Shown piece after piece: positions 34,055 to 47,400 of a stretch of 64,000 nt of DNA. Each line of letters starts with the position of its first letter. The first letter of the stretch is position 1. This DNA comes from Trichuris trichiura (Eukaryota; Nematoda; Enoplea; Trichinellida; Trichuridae), in NCBI GenBank assembly GCA_037903355.1, contig JBAJFE010000014.1, positions 6,014,001 to 6,078,000 on the forward strand, read 5' to 3'. A program made the translations under genes and the position numbers. Under the pieces are notes generated by a model. It saw only the letters and a list, made by a program, of their open reading frames with translations, made no database searches and was not told where the DNA came from.

Positions 34055-34210
34055 TGTTGTGTCTGAGCCGCGAAGACAACGTTTATTGAGCTAGAACGAG
34101 CCAACCAAGCGAGGCTAACCAAACGAACGAACCACTGAACCCGGACTGACCGTAACGTGATCCTCAGGTGACCTGTGCGTACTGGTCACTTGGCACACTA
34201 ATACACTACA
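34055..34210 (-). repeat. Gypsy 5' LTR (element C)
   Basis: Begins TGTTGTGTCTG and ends ACTACA in plus reading, adjacent to the primer site. The partner LTR is absent, so limits rest on TG...CA and position. Confidence 0.6.
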
Positions 34211-34464
34211 GATATTAAGGTAGTTTGCTCGGAAAGCGGTTTACAATATCGTAAAAACAACGGCTAGCCGAAGGCTGTGTGCGAGGAAGACTAAACTAGT
34301 CCTTTTAAAAAGCAACAGGCTTACAACTAGGACATCGTTGATTGTACTTTAAGTCTATTGTCGTTCACGCCGATTTCCGACGCTCGACTTTCTAGTGTAA
34401 AATGCATTACGTGAATCTGTTCACATCCATGCTGCTTAGAATCGTGAACTTTATATTAAAGTAC

Positions 34465-34536
34465 TAGCAGAGCGTTGTTTCGATCCACGGACCTCTGGGT
34501 TATGGGCCCAGCACGCTTCCCCTGCGCTACTTTGCT
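34465..34536 (-). tRNA. Initiator tRNA-Met (CAT) or close pseudogene
   Basis: The 72-base minus strand has AGCAAAG at the 5' end, A box TAGCGCAGGGGAAGCG, anticodon arm CTGGGCCCATAACCCAG (three G-C pairs and CAT, typical of initiator tRNA), B region GGATCGAAACAA, and 3' CTCTGCTA. One acceptor pair (A-C) and one T-stem pair (G-A) do not match, so it may be a pseudogene or carry real species variants. Its 3' end matches the primer site of gypsy B. Confidence 0.8.
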
Positions 34537-35599
34537 CTGTACAGAGCGTCACCTCAAGGCTTAATGAAAATAAGTAAGCTCGATGGCATTTTTGAGATTT
34601 CATAGTTGCTTCGATTTGCTGTGTCACTTTCTTTCAGCGAAAGAGCAAACTATCACTTCTGAAAAGGTGCGATTCAGTAAATGTTTAACGATGAGGCGTA
34701 CATTTCAGCGCAGATCAGCCACTTGGGTGTAAATAATCAAATTAGGCAACCATGGCCCAATCGGAAAGAAATTGGGGTTAAGCACATTACATTTGTTGTG
34801 CCGTAGAACAAGACAGCATGAATGCAACCGCACTGATTCGAACCAAACTTGCTTACCGCAAATCCAATTTATTTTTCGCTTATTAATATCAGGTTGGTCC
34901 AATCAAAACGATGCTAATCTGTAGTACGCTGATTTTCATTACGATATTTCTTTCTGAACGTTGACATAGTTTTTTGCCACTATACCCTCGAAGCATAGGC
35001 TTTTGCCCTTCTCGTTGCTCGCTTTCAATACCTTAGCTTACAGGGTTGCGCTTCGGCAGCCGAAATGAAAAGTCTTTGATTGCAGATATTTTTGATGTTT
35101 GAATTTTAAAGAGGGGTCAGTGCAGCGGAAACCTATACAAATAACAATGAATTTTTGCCGACCTTGTAATTTCAAGATCTGCTTTCTGCTGATGTAGAAA
35201 GTTTTTTGATGGCAGCAAGGACCTCACACAGAAGCGAGATCGAAAACGAAGTGGCGATAAAAAATTAGGTTTTGAAAGAGGTAGTTGAACAGGAGTCAAC
35301 AGCCAGCACAGGGAAATGAACATTACAACCTGTGGTGTCTCATCAAATTGGAAGGTACAAGCTACAGGTGAGGATGGTAGAAAAGTTAAGGATACTTACT
35401 CCCAGGAACTGATTGGTATGCAAACACTGGCAAGGTTAAATGCTTGTAGAAAATTGCTCGATCGTTTCCAAGAGTAACTTTTTCTTGAACTGATACCTGT
35501 GAAGAAAAGTGGTGCCTATACGATAACAGAAAGGGATCAGAGAAAAGGGGATGTAAAAACTCTCTGCCAGAGAGATTCCCAAAGCCAGATGTCCAAGCT
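34537..35599. other. Intergenic, nothing recognised
   Basis: AT-rich; no gene recognised. Confidence 0.4.
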
Positions 35600-36000
35600 A
35601 GAAAATTATACTGTCTGTTTGGCATTGTACAATGACAGTAACATGCTTCAGGTTCTTTGAACCGGCCAAACCGTAACATCAGGAGTGTTCTATCACGAAT
35701 TGCAATTGCACTAAAACAGCTATTAGAAATAGAGCCGAAATTAGTCAATCAACAACAGCCCGTACTTTTGGATGACAAAGCGCCACATATTTCATCAAAG
35801 ACGTACCAAAACTATACAATCCAGACGTCGATATCCTCACTGACCAGGCGCATTCTCCGAGCCTGACGCCAACAAACTACTACCTTCTTTCAGCCTTTGT
35901 GGGCCAGTAAACGCGCGCAAATCAACGGGTTCTCGAAAATGTCTTTTAAGAGTTTAGCAAGTGTCACCAACGCTATTCTTATCAGGACGCGGTCTATGCT
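35600..36000 (+). pseudogene. SETMAR-type mariner transposase relic
   Basis: One frame reads LNRPNRNIRSVLSRIAIALK, then PKLVNQQQPVLLDDKAPHIS. Another frame continues AHSPSLTPTNYYLLSAFVG. This is the order of the catalytic core of HsMar/SETMAR-type transposases (LVNRKGPxLLHDNARPH ... YSPDLxPTDYHFF). Frameshifts and stops show long decay. Ends were not found. Confidence 0.7.
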
Positions 36001-36843
36001 TTGGTTAAACGTTGAGAGCAATGGACTCTTTTCAACAAATCCTTTACCAAATAAATATAACGCGTATCTATGATGAAAGCAAAAATGGAAAACTAAAAGA
36101 CAACTGACATTGGATTAACCCAAAGGCAGTTATGTATAGAAATGAAAGAGGCCAGAAAGGTGAAAACTTTCATGAAAATGTGTCCTCTGCTTTCCCTAAC
36201 AATCTGCTCACCCTTTCTTCAATTAAGGTATTCGCGTAGTTTGCTTACAAACATCAACAAAACGGGAAACAGCCGGAAGCGAAAAACGTCAGACAGCATG
36301 GTTCTTCACAAAAGCTCTAAATTAGTATCATAAACGTATTAACGTTTGTGACATGATTAGTTGCGCATATCGAACTGTAATTACTAATAGGAAGATACAT
36401 ATGATTTCCTCTAAGCGAAACAGCTTCATATACGCTCATAAGAGTTCGCGGTGCTTCCGTCCGTTTTTATTGACAAAAAAGTCGCCTGGAGCTTTCGGCT
36501 TACCGCGAGAACCGTCCGCAGCGGAGTAGTTAGTAAGCTATCGTCTGGATATAAGGATAAACGTCCAGCTTGATATGCTAATAATGGAACAAGGTCAGTT
36601 CCAAAAGTCACATGAATAACTTCAAAATAACGCGTCCTGTTCTGTCGACTTTACGTGCGTTAAATAGAAAATGCAATGAAAAGCAATAGCATAGCTGAGG
36701 CACGGCTTAGTCAGCACAAGAAACCATCATTTCCTCAATTTATCGCAATCAAAATGGCAACTGTTTCACGCGAATGTCGAGAAATCCAGCCCACTCTTCA
36801 AAACAGTACATATACCCGATTTGTTCAGTGATCAGTGTTTTGG
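36001..36843. other. Downstream of NOP14, nothing recognised
   Basis: Contains the 3' flank of NOP14; otherwise unassigned. Confidence 0.4.
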
Positions 36844-39800
36844 TCATTTCGTTTTTTTAAGCTTTCTGTGCTCTGCTTGCTGTTGCACAAGGTCACGCAT
36901 AATTTGATTTGTCTTTTCCTTACGATAAGCGTCCCTTTGCATTGTTTCCTTGAGCCTATGTCGAGCTAGGAACTCGTTGTCGCGCTTTAGCTCACGAACA
37001 GCACCACGGAACTCACGCTTATACTTTCTCGAGAGGACTCTTCTCTTCTCTTCTTCGTCCTTCGTCCTCCTCTGTCGTATAGGGTCGAAGTTTGCCTCAA
37101 TCTTAGGTTCCAAAGTCCTGAATTGTTTCACAGTGCTCTCCAAAGCTAACGGTTTCAGAGTACCACGCGCTGACGAAATGGTTGTGACCACAGCTTTAAA
37201 GCAACCAACCACATTACTCAGCGTACCAACAAGATGTTCTGCCGGTAGCATTTCAGCAGCTGTTTGCAATAATATGGATATCTCGGTGATGCATGGAAGG
37301 TCGGCGTATAATTCAAGCGATGCAGCTGCCAACGTAATCGCACATTTTAAACAAGTCATTTGAAAAGTTGGCAAATATTCTGATTCCACAGGGGCATTAC
37401 TGAAAATCTTCGCAATGTGTAGCGTATCGTCAGGTAGGCATTTTGCAGGTGATTCAATAAGCAGAAGATTCCGACCAGGTTGCGCTACTGGAAACATGTA
37501 CTGTTCATTTTCTAAGGTCTTGTCAGATCCCAACAAAAGAACGAGTCGAAGAGTGGTTACTAACTCAGGCACATACCGTTTAAGCGGCCGCACGAAGGCT
37601 AGTAAAATTGATGAAGCAAGCAACGCCTTACCAACATCTTTCACGTCGCGGAAGATCGCACTGGACAATGTCTTAGCAAGAAACACAATATACGGTGGGG
37701 CCATTGAAGGCCACAGGGTACTTTGAATGAACAGTCGCTTTACAAGAAGCAAGAAGGTAAAACAATCAAAATCCGGCAATAAATTGGACAGTTTTGTCTG
37801 GTTCTCATTGTACCTCGTCAAAAGGGCTGCGAAGCAGTTTGCCACCAATGCTTTGTTGTAGCGAAACAGTGCCGAAAGATTATCGGAAAGCTGTTCCAAT
37901 AGCTCAAATTGTACACTTTTGCTGGAGCTCACCGTTTGGAAATACCTGATTGCAAACAGCATCAATTTTCCAAGTAAGCGACGGTTTTCGTAATGAAAGC
38001 TGACATGGTGACATGTAATTAAACGATTCAAAATGGTGCACTGTACGGGAGGACTATGTCCTGTCAGCAGATCGCAAAAGTGCTCATAATCGTCCGGCAT
38101 TTCCAGCAGGTATGGAACTGTGGCCAGTTCGTCACTGGAAATCGTAGCACTATTTTTTTGGCGTAACTGCTCTAACCGGATAAGTTCTTCTTTCTTAGCC
38201 TTAGCAACTTCGTTTGGGTCATGCTTTCCACTGCTTGGCCTCGACCGGCTACCTCCAGTAACCAGTTCGCGAAGCACTAAATCGTAAGAATTTTTAGCTA
38301 CGGCTTTTTCTTGAACGTTATTTTGCTCGCTAGCAGTGCAGTTGAATTTATGGCGTTGCAAAAGGCTGTTGTACATGTCATCAGCCAGTTCAACGTGGGC
38401 TATCGCTTCCTCTCGTCGAGCTTTATTTTCTGCCTTGGCTACTTTGCTCCGCGCTATTAAATTCTGTATGACCTCTTGGCGTGATTTCTGAAAAGAAATG
38501 AAAAAATCAAATTAAAATTTAAACTAGCTAACAACCGCAAAACCTCTTGAAATCCGTCGGAAAAATGGGCAGCTTCGACGAAAGGAGCCTGAAGAGTTGC
38601 CGTTTCTTCCTCTGAATCGCTTCTCCCATCTTCCGAATGTACGTTCTCCAGGTCACCCAACGAATTTTCCCAATTGGTCAATACCTCAGAGTTGCCATCA
38701 TCTAAGGCGAATCGCGATGTCTTCAAAAAACGTTTCTGCCGCTCCAAAGCAAAACGCATGGCCATTTTTTCCTGGTTATCAATGTTCTTCTGTTTCTCAC
38801 CGAGACGGTGATCAAGCAAGCGACTACGACGGCTGATTGCAACATAACGAGGCAAAATCCTTTCCTTTCGTTTTTGCAGTGATCGAGCTTTCGCTTCCAG
38901 AGGCTTGCCTTGACTACCTTTCAATGGTTTTCCAAGTAAAACCTTAAACAAAAGGAATGGTTTAGTTTAAAATGATCAACTTCATTTGCCTTTGAGCGGC
39001 TTATATATAAAAATGAATTTTGCTGCTTGTCCCATAGCACAGTCATGCTGAATTGCAGGCTATTCTTACTTATGCGCCTCCTTCCCTCCTTGAAAAATGA
39101 AATAAGTTTGAACCAGTTTCATCAAAACACATCAGTCGCCAACTTAACTTAAGGGATCTTAGATCGTTCTATTCTAACAAATTTTATGCGCCTCATGCTA
39201 TTTCATCAAATCAAAAATATTCCTGCAGAAAAGTTCTATTTCCTGTACGCCACAGCACATCTGGTTCCATGAGGTTAACATTATGTAAAGGAACGCTATA
39301 GTTTTAGGAGCACAAAATGCTCAATAAAGCCTAATTGAAAACAAGTGTTGTACACCGGGGGATGATGTTCAAGACATCCAGTTATCGCGCGAATTCAACG
39401 CTCAAATAGATGTTTCTCAGAGAAGTTATTACGGTAGAAAAAAAATACATAAAACAATAGAATGAACCCAGTTTCATACGCTCCTTTAACAGTAGCCGAA
39501 AATGAAGAACTCACTGAAACAGAACAATCAGTTCCTTGTAATAGGCCAGCATTTTTTCTAATGGTAGAAGCTGGCATTCACTCACATACAAGTACAGCTA
39601 TACCACTCCACTTCAACATTGAAAACAGAAGACAACAGGTCAAGAGACTCATTTGGTCCAGTTCAATTAAGCTAATGTAACAAACCACTTCTGTTCCCTA
39701 TACGGCAGCATTTTTATACATAGGACCATTCCAATACTTCGTAGAGCTTAGAACTGATTGAATATAGTACAAGATAAATAAAAGCAGTGATAGCACAAAA

Positions 39801-42062
39801 CGTGAAGTGCAAATGAAGAAGTATTCGCCGAATAACGGAAGAGATTTGAGTTTCTCAAAATCATGCGTTAACTATGCATTGGACGACCATTTAAACACGA
39901 TAAACATGCAAGTCTGCTACACTGATGACTAAGCGGTGACACGTATGACTACATCAAGTCAATAACATTTCCAGGCTGAAGAAAGGTAAACAACATTAAC
40001 AGCAATCAATCACCCATGATTCCTGTTCTGAAAGATGAGTCATCAAAGACCTCTGGGAACTGCCAACGCCGGCGCCTACGTTCAACTGCAGTTTTATATA
40101 AGCTCATGACAGATGCAACGTTCAATCGGTCAGAACGCACTGTTTTTAGTGAACACTCTCCTGAATTCATTGTACTGAGGACATGACGTTGCACGGAAAT
40201 GCAAGTGCAACGTATGTTCAGTACAATAAACTCGGGAGAAAGAAATGTACTACGAGATTCGAGTGGCAGCGTTATACAAGAAGACTATGAGAAGCAGTTC
40301 TAAGCAAAGGTATACGCATGAAATCTTCTTTACTGCTTGTTTTCGCTTTAACTAAAAAGACTATACTCCTCTTGTTTGAAGTAACAAGGCAATAACCAGT
40401 ACTGTAAACAAAAGACGACGGAAGGGCTACAATGCAGCCAACCGGTTCTACACAATCACCACTTCCTGCATGAAACATCCGAAATAGAATCACTGCTGCA
40501 TATCAAAAAAAACTCACCTCTGAGTTTTGTTGTTCGAGTCGAACTTCAGATTGCGTTACAATGTGCTAGCACAGCATGCGAACAAAGTCATCATCAGAGC
40601 AGAGTAATTTCAGATATGACTCCCAAAATATTAATAAATATACGGTAAGCGAAACTTACATGTACTCACGAAGAATTTGTTAATACTCCAACCGAAAGGA
40701 GAACAAGCATTCATTGTGAAGTTAATTATAGTTGCAAGGCACGCAATTTCTTGAACACAATTATCTTGCGCTGTTACAATAAAAACTTTTAACGACCATA
40801 CAAAAAGTATTTAGGTCGCCCTCAAACGACGCATCAGGTTGATATCTTTACTGAAAGGAAACTTCCTTGTAAAATGCATCTCTATGATCACTCATCTCCA
40901 ATTGTAATAACTACAAGAGCCGGTTTGAACAAAGAAAAACAGAGGGTGCCACGTCATGCATACAATACAATCTCTCGACCAGCCGCAACAACGAAGTGAA
41001 AGTTGCACAGCTATGGAAAACATTTACTGATGAAAAAAGATGCTAACCTCACATCGACGTTGGCCTCGCTCCACTCAACGTGAAGGAACGAAAGTTACTC
41101 ACAACCTGCCAACAAGCTGACAACAGAATGTTTCCGGAAGCTCAGGATTCTGATTAAACATTTTGTTCTGCCATTTTATTTGTAAGCATTCATTTGCTGA
41201 AGGGGGTTTATCGTACTTAGTCACAGACACTCAGAACGCGCAGATCGTATAAAACAATGCTGGTACCATTGTTCAGGTTTTTCAAAGTGGCTTTTGGTTA
41301 ACGTTCTTGAGTATGAGACGAAACGGGAAGTTAGTAATGGAAGAAAAAGACCTGCCACGTCATGAGCGTAGGAAATCATATAAAACCTTATAAGGAAGAA
41401 AGCTCTCTTGGAAGCAGGCTTTCGTGCTTCCACTAAGCTTTGAAACGATCTGTACCACGCCGACTTTTCCAGTAATGCCATAATGACAAAAGAAAGATGG
41501 AGCCGCAGTAGACCGGTTTATTGCATCAAGCATAAGCAAGACTGCACGATCACTTGGAATTAGCATTTTCTAACAACTCGTCAAGTATCTGCTGGTGCGT
41601 CCTTGATTAGAGGCATGTGCTGACAACCAGGCTGCATGACTTCAAATAGAAATGTGAGCCACACTTCACCTTATGTCTTACAACTAAATATCGCAGCAAG
41701 CACATCCCTTCTTACAGTTCAGGCTTCTGCTACGTTAATTCAAACATGTTAGCTGAAATAAGTGAAACCAGGCAACCGCAAGAAGCCAGCAAGTGCCAAC
41801 GTCATGCAAAATGTTCCGTGTGGAGTGAACCAAAGCAAAGCACATGCGAAAGTTACAGCTTTCATACGGGATTAAGCATTATTACGGTAACGTAAAATTA
41901 CAAGTACTAACTCAAACATTTCACAGTCCAAGCATAACGACTTACCTCACGCTTAGACTTATTGACTTTAAGTTCAAAAGGATTCACATTTTTCTTCGCA
42001 TGAAAGCTTTTCGCCAAAGCCAACCGGTCAGCAAGCTGCTTTCTTCGACGTTTTTTACCCAT
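36844..42062 (-). CDS. NOP14: Nucleolar protein 14 (small-subunit processome)
   Basis: Nucleolar protein needed for 18S rRNA maturation and 40S assembly. Three minus-strand exons: 42062-41946, 38942-38544, 38487-36844; phases are all zero, total 2160 nt, 719 residues (human about 857). Exon 1 starts MGKKRRRKQLADRL and ends with the family block NPFELKVNKSKRE. Exon 2 has LEAKARSLQKRKERILPRY and EKMAMRFALERQKRF, then an acidic stretch. Exon 3 holds the helical body (PVQCTILNRLITCHH) and a basic C-terminus LSRKYKREFRGAVRELKRDN, typical of NOP14. Intron 1 is 3 kb, far longer than the 56-nt intron 2; nothing is recognised in it. NAA50 lies 1.1 kb upstream on the same strand. Confidence 0.93.
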
Positions 42063-43207
42063 TTGCACAGTTTCTGTAAACCAAAAATGCTTTACTTGGG
42101 AATTTATCCAACAGGATACCGTAATCCATTACTCAGGTTAGTCAAACTGGCCTTTTCTCCATCCGAAAGTTAATGACAACAGAATGACCAGTTTTAAAAT
42201 CATAATCTAGAAATTGTACTTAAAGCAAGAGCGCAATCCATGGAGAGTGATGTTGAGCAGAATTTCAAGATCTGGCACGCACGCCTGTGAATGAAAGCAT
42301 AGGAGTTAGGCCGTCAAGGTTATAGGTGATCACGGATACAATATTTTTTTGACCTTAGACTGAAGAACAACATTTGTAAACAGTATAGTGGCTGAGTAAT
42401 AAACTTACGTAATAGCCACGAAATGCAGATACTGTAACACAAAGAAACTGATGTTCAAGGAAGTGCAAAATGACAGACTGATTATGTAATACAACATTCG
42501 AGCCTATACAAAAGGGTATTTCAAGAGATAGGAGAGTTCTTATTCTTCTACTCTTAACAGTGTTCATGTATTTTAACCCATAGTGTCAGTGGGTGGCAGC
42601 AAGCTGTTCAACGCCGAGACTATGTTGGGCTCTCATTCTTGTCGTTAATTGTAATCACCATGCCGACTATCCTGTTCTGCCGTTACTTAAGTCTATGCCA
42701 AAGTTTAAGCCTTATGTTTAGGTTTAGGCCTACATACGGTAAAGGCAGGATAGCTGGAGAAGCTAAGGTACGACAGTAGGACCCATAACCGCATAATCAA
42801 TACTATTTTTCTTACTGTATGTTGGCGAGCAGAACAAGTCTGGTTATTTCCAGAATTAATATTTTTAGTTGCCAAGTAGTCTAAGAAGCCGAAATCTCCG
42901 GTCATCTGGCTAATTTGTCGCGTCACCTTACTTCCGGGCTAAACGAAGATTTCCAAGCTCATGGCAATGCTTGATTTGCTAACATTTTGCATATATTACG
43001 TCAAAAGATTGCTTATAAAACGTACACACACCAACTATTAAGAAAGCGTATCCAAGAGTAAACACAGGAAGCAAGTGACGTGAAATTAGCTGTCTCATTT
43101 GACCAGTGGCTTTGCATACAACGTAAATACTTAACAGCACAAAGCCACAGCGTAGAAATTTTTAATTACAAGTAGATAGCGTTTTTCATGTTTGAAGGAA
43201 CAGCGAT
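42063..43207. other. Between NAA50 and NOP14
   Basis: Likely holds the NOP14 promoter and NAA50 3' end. No gene recognised. Confidence 0.4.
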
Positions 43208-44490
43208 CTACTGAGCAACACCATTTTCGTTAGAGGTTTCGTGCGAACTAGGCTGCACTAGCCACTTCTCAAGAACTAATGCATCTGATGGCTCTATTCG
43301 CTTATAGTAGTTTTGGGCAATAGCTACTACTTCAAAACCAAACTTCTTGTAGAATTCCAAAGCACCAAAATTATTAACTTGTACATGCCTGAAACAAAAG
43401 TAGCTTAGATCTCAATCAGCAATCATTCCAAACTCACAAGTATATGCTCAATATTGATTCATCCGATCGGCAACACTCGAAGATGTATTCAAGCATCATA
43501 GTTCCTAAATGAAAGCAAAGATATCAGCTAAAGAACGACATTTAAACTTCAGTTTGGCAGTGCTTGCGGCATGAACTGGAATCTAAACAGGGAGTTACCT
43601 AATCCAAGACAGCGGTAGGATGGCAGACATCCAAGTGTCATTATGTATAACTTTTTTCCGATGTCTTCCATAATTACACGGCAACAAACAGCTCCTACCA
43701 CCAGGTCGTTGAAATAGACTAAAAGAAAGCAATTTGGCCATCAAAATTATCTATCGTAAGGTTTTTTCAATGCTACCAAACTTCGCCAATGGTCCCAAAT
43801 CAGTCACGTCGCTGTAAAACCGGTCACTGTATGTCACGGGAAATACAATTTGGTTAATTCGTTTTAGCTGTTTGATATTGTGTACCGTAATATCACCGAG
43901 GGCAACGCGAGCTCTAAACAAGTGCTGCTGCGCGAAAGTGTTGCAAAGAAATTAGCCAGGCACTTGAAAGCAGTAACAGAACGAATTTCTAAGATAATCA
44001 CGTCAACATATATCGGCAACAGAAAGAACGTTTACAAATCCGATCTTAGCTGGCAATTTCTACCACTGGAATAGACTTAAACAATAAATGTTTGATAAGT
44101 CTTTGGTAACGTTTTGTCCTTCTTTCTCGCTGACAATAATTCACAAACTAAAAAGTTTTATTTCTGCAGTTTTCGAAAGTTCTCACGCCTTGTCTTAGGT
44201 AGATAACTTAGTGCGCTTACTAAAGTTCTCCGCTGAAGAAGGGAAATGGGAACTTCCGAAAACAACGGAACCAAAACCTTCCATTTTATCAACCGTTGCC
44301 AGTCGTTAACAAACGCTGACAGACAGAAGTCTGCGAACGGTGCAAGAACGATTTTACACAGCTGATCTATCTTACATTGATTCAAACAGAAATTAGTCTA
44401 CTCAATTAATTCAACTTACCGAAACTTTGAAGCAGCTTTTGTTTTGCTGGCGAAAAGAGTAGAGGCCTCCATTAATTTAGCAGCTTCCAT
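43208..44490 (-). CDS. NAA50: N-alpha-acetyltransferase 50
   Basis: GNAT-fold enzyme that acetylates nascent N-termini starting Met-hydrophobic and supports sister-chromatid cohesion, usually with the NatA complex. Five minus-strand exons: 44490-44420, 43913-43777, 43718-43599, 43504-43438, 43388-43208. They total 576 nt, 191 residues, phases consistent. Family blocks: LGDITVHNIKQLKRINQIVFP, VGAVCCRV, KKLYIMTLGCLPSYRCLGLG (acetyl-CoA binding loop in place of RxxGxG), YLHVQVNNFGALEFYKKFGF and NYYKRIEPSDALVL. Exon 1 adds about 23 residues (MEAAKLMEASTLFASKTK) before the point where human NAA50 begins. It is the least certain exon, though its donor and phase fit. Confidence 0.92.
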
Positions 44491-47400
44491 ATCTACTCTT
44501 CCCAAATGTAGTCTTTTATGGAGTGACGTCAGCTCATAAGAAAATCAAGTGTTCACAAACGAATAAAAACTCGGCCGGCAGAAGTAGAAATCGAGTAACT
44601 TAAGATTCGAAGGCAGCAAACTTTGCGATACAGTAAACCCTAATTTGCAAGTCAAGTTGCACAGATATACGCGTTTGTTCATAAATAGATTTTTAATAGT
44701 CTGGCAGTTAGCCGGTGCCATTTTTTTATTTCTTGAATAAACCAGGGTTTAGCTCTTGTTTTTATTATTTTTCTTTAGCTTAAGTCTTACGAAATCGTTT
44801 GACAAAAAAATTTCAGTTTAATTATCCTATGCCACTGGTCTTTACGACGCCATGTGTAATTTGCTTAGCGGTTATAATGAATTTTTCACTGCGAACTTCG
44901 TAAAAGTCCCAGTTCGTTCAGCTTTGATAAAAGGCACCTGCATTTTACAGTACCAATACTGTTGTTGTTCTGCTTTAGCCGATTGTACATGTCGACTTGA
45001 ACATTGTTTCTGTTCTACGTGCTTTACATCAAGAGTTTTAAATAGCCGTTTAGTAAGTACGTCATTCTTAGTTTATTTTCTTCCGTGTACAACTCTTGAT
45101 TCAAGTAGAAAAACTGGCGAGTCAATCACCCCCTAATTCTCTAGCTTTAATTTGTTTTTAACGTTCTGGTCGATCTGTTTACCGTGGCAGCAGGTACTTT
45201 GTTTTTTAAATATCGTCACCTTTCCTATCATCTTTTGTGCTTTGTTACATTGTTGCCTAGAAGTCAGCTTGTTCTTGGTTTATGTGTTATGATCATCAAA
45301 CCACTTTGAGCAGTACAACTTACATATTTACTATAAAGTGTGCTGGTATAGTGCGTTGTCTTCCTAAGCAAGAACATTTATTTTACGCGTTTATGGATTT
45401 TAACTTGTCATTTTCTTCCTTTTCTAAGAAGTCAGCTGCTGTAGTTTTAATTAGTTTTTTGTTCCTAAATCAGTATTGATCTTGATTTAAATCCATTTCG
45501 AAAATGCACTTACAATGAGATTTAGAAGAGCGGTTAATGGCAGTTGATTGGAGCGCAGTTCGAGCCTGCAGTCTTTGTCCTAATAAACTTCTGAAGGACG
45601 GTTCAGGTTGATAAATGCTCTTATTTAAGAAAACCCTTCATCGGTAGGATATCATTTAGGGCTTTTACCCTCAGTACCCTTTTACCTCTTGACTGTTGGT
45701 AAGCAGTATAAGTCTTAATGATAGTAGTTTTCAAGACTTGAAAACTTCAAACTGATTTCTGATTAAGAATGAGTGCATTCATTTCAGCTCTACTACGTGT
45801 AATCCACTTAGTGCTTTGAGGTAGACGCGCGATGCTTCGATTCTGTAGCCTCTTTTCTAGGCACCTGATAAGCCAGTTAGAAGTCATTCCGTAGGCCCAT
45901 ACCTTTGATTTATTTTGCTTCTCATTACAGTCTTCATGCATTTTATGTTGAGCTTGACTAACTGAGTTATGCTTTGCCAAATGTGATGTCTTGGTTAGTC
46001 GTAGCAGGGTTTCATCGAAACATTTTGCACATTGATCTCGTTTTCGCTACTTTTGTTTGTTCCTTTTTGAGGGGCAATAGTTGATTGCGTGGGTTTAGCA
46101 TTTGCACGGGAGCCATTAATGACTTGCTGTTACTTGGCATTGACGGTATCTATGAATTGATAAGTAGGTTCGCGCTTTGTATGGACTAGTAAACGATAGA
46201 TCATAAACTTGCACAGTGTTAAGCATGTGTGTGTGTCTGTGCACGCGCGCATGTTTTCCTGGAAGGAACCTAAAGCCGGCTGAACGATTTTTTTAAAAAA
46301 TTTTTCCGTTAGTTACAGTCCACTGGTGCAATTTTGTTGGTCTGTTGTTGCTGCAATGCAATACCTAAAACTTCACTGGTCGTCGCTGTTTGACAGAGCA
46401 GCCCATTAGAAGCTTGGGATACGATTTCCTTTTGTGTTTTCATCACATCTTTTATTGGAATTCTTGCTTTCAAGAAGTAATCATGCCTGTGCAACTGATC
46501 ATTTAGTTTTTAGCGAAGCCGATGTCTGTTCAAGTTATCCGGTTTGCGCGTTAAACTCTAGTTTTAAAGCATTTTGATTGAAAAAAGAATCTTTTTCCAA
46601 GCGTGCGTGGGCGAACAGGTGTGCAAGTACAAACATTTGCTTTTAGACAGAGCTTCGTTACAATAGGCAACCAATCGTCAGCATCAGACGTAATGATGAA
46701 AGGAAAAAAACAAAAAGCTGAAATGGGTCAGTTTAAATCAACTCGAAGGTTATATGAGTTAGTTTGCAACGGGCTGCCACTTCAGGAACTGCTCCAAACC
46801 AATGGGGCGATGTGTAATCATAGATCTGCCGTTGGTAAAGTGTAAAGCACCATTTCTTTCTTTTAAATGTTTTCCCGTTGCGCAAAGGTAGTGTACAGGT
46901 TCCTGTATTGCTGTCGAAAATGAAATGGAACTTCAATGGTTTCAACTTCTCACAGCTGATGGCGCACTTGTGTCAAATGTAAACTGCTTTCTTTATCTTT
47001 CGTGCGTGAGATATGCGTACTACGTACTTGCTCTTAAGCTTTAACCTCGGCATGGGACGCTCGTGCAAGAACAGCAAAAGAATCTAAGAAATGGTCTTCC
47101 ATCCGAGCGAGCTGAAGTTCTCCTAGTTAGATCCTAGATTTATTCGCACATGAAAATTATTAAGACTATCCTAGATGACTACGATATGATATGAAGGCCC
47201 AATTTGATTTGCCGCCTTCTCTTTTTATATGTATGCTTTTTGTTGTGTGGTTTAGTATGCCCTGGTCTTAAAAGAACTTTCCAAATGTTTCTGACATCCA
47301 TTCCCTTGTCGCGGTTGTAACTGTCATTATGTTTGATGTAGAACGCTTCCTGTAGTTTGGTATAATGTCTGCCAAAAGTGGAAGAAGCGTTATATCGAAC

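Noticed and set aside
45535..45590. Possible tRNA B box (AGTTCGAGCCT)
   Set aside because: No A box or cloverleaf could be placed upstream.
46603..46845. 80-residue frame as a possible gene
   Set aside because: No recognisable domain, overlapped by an equally long antisense frame, and no splice or family evidence.
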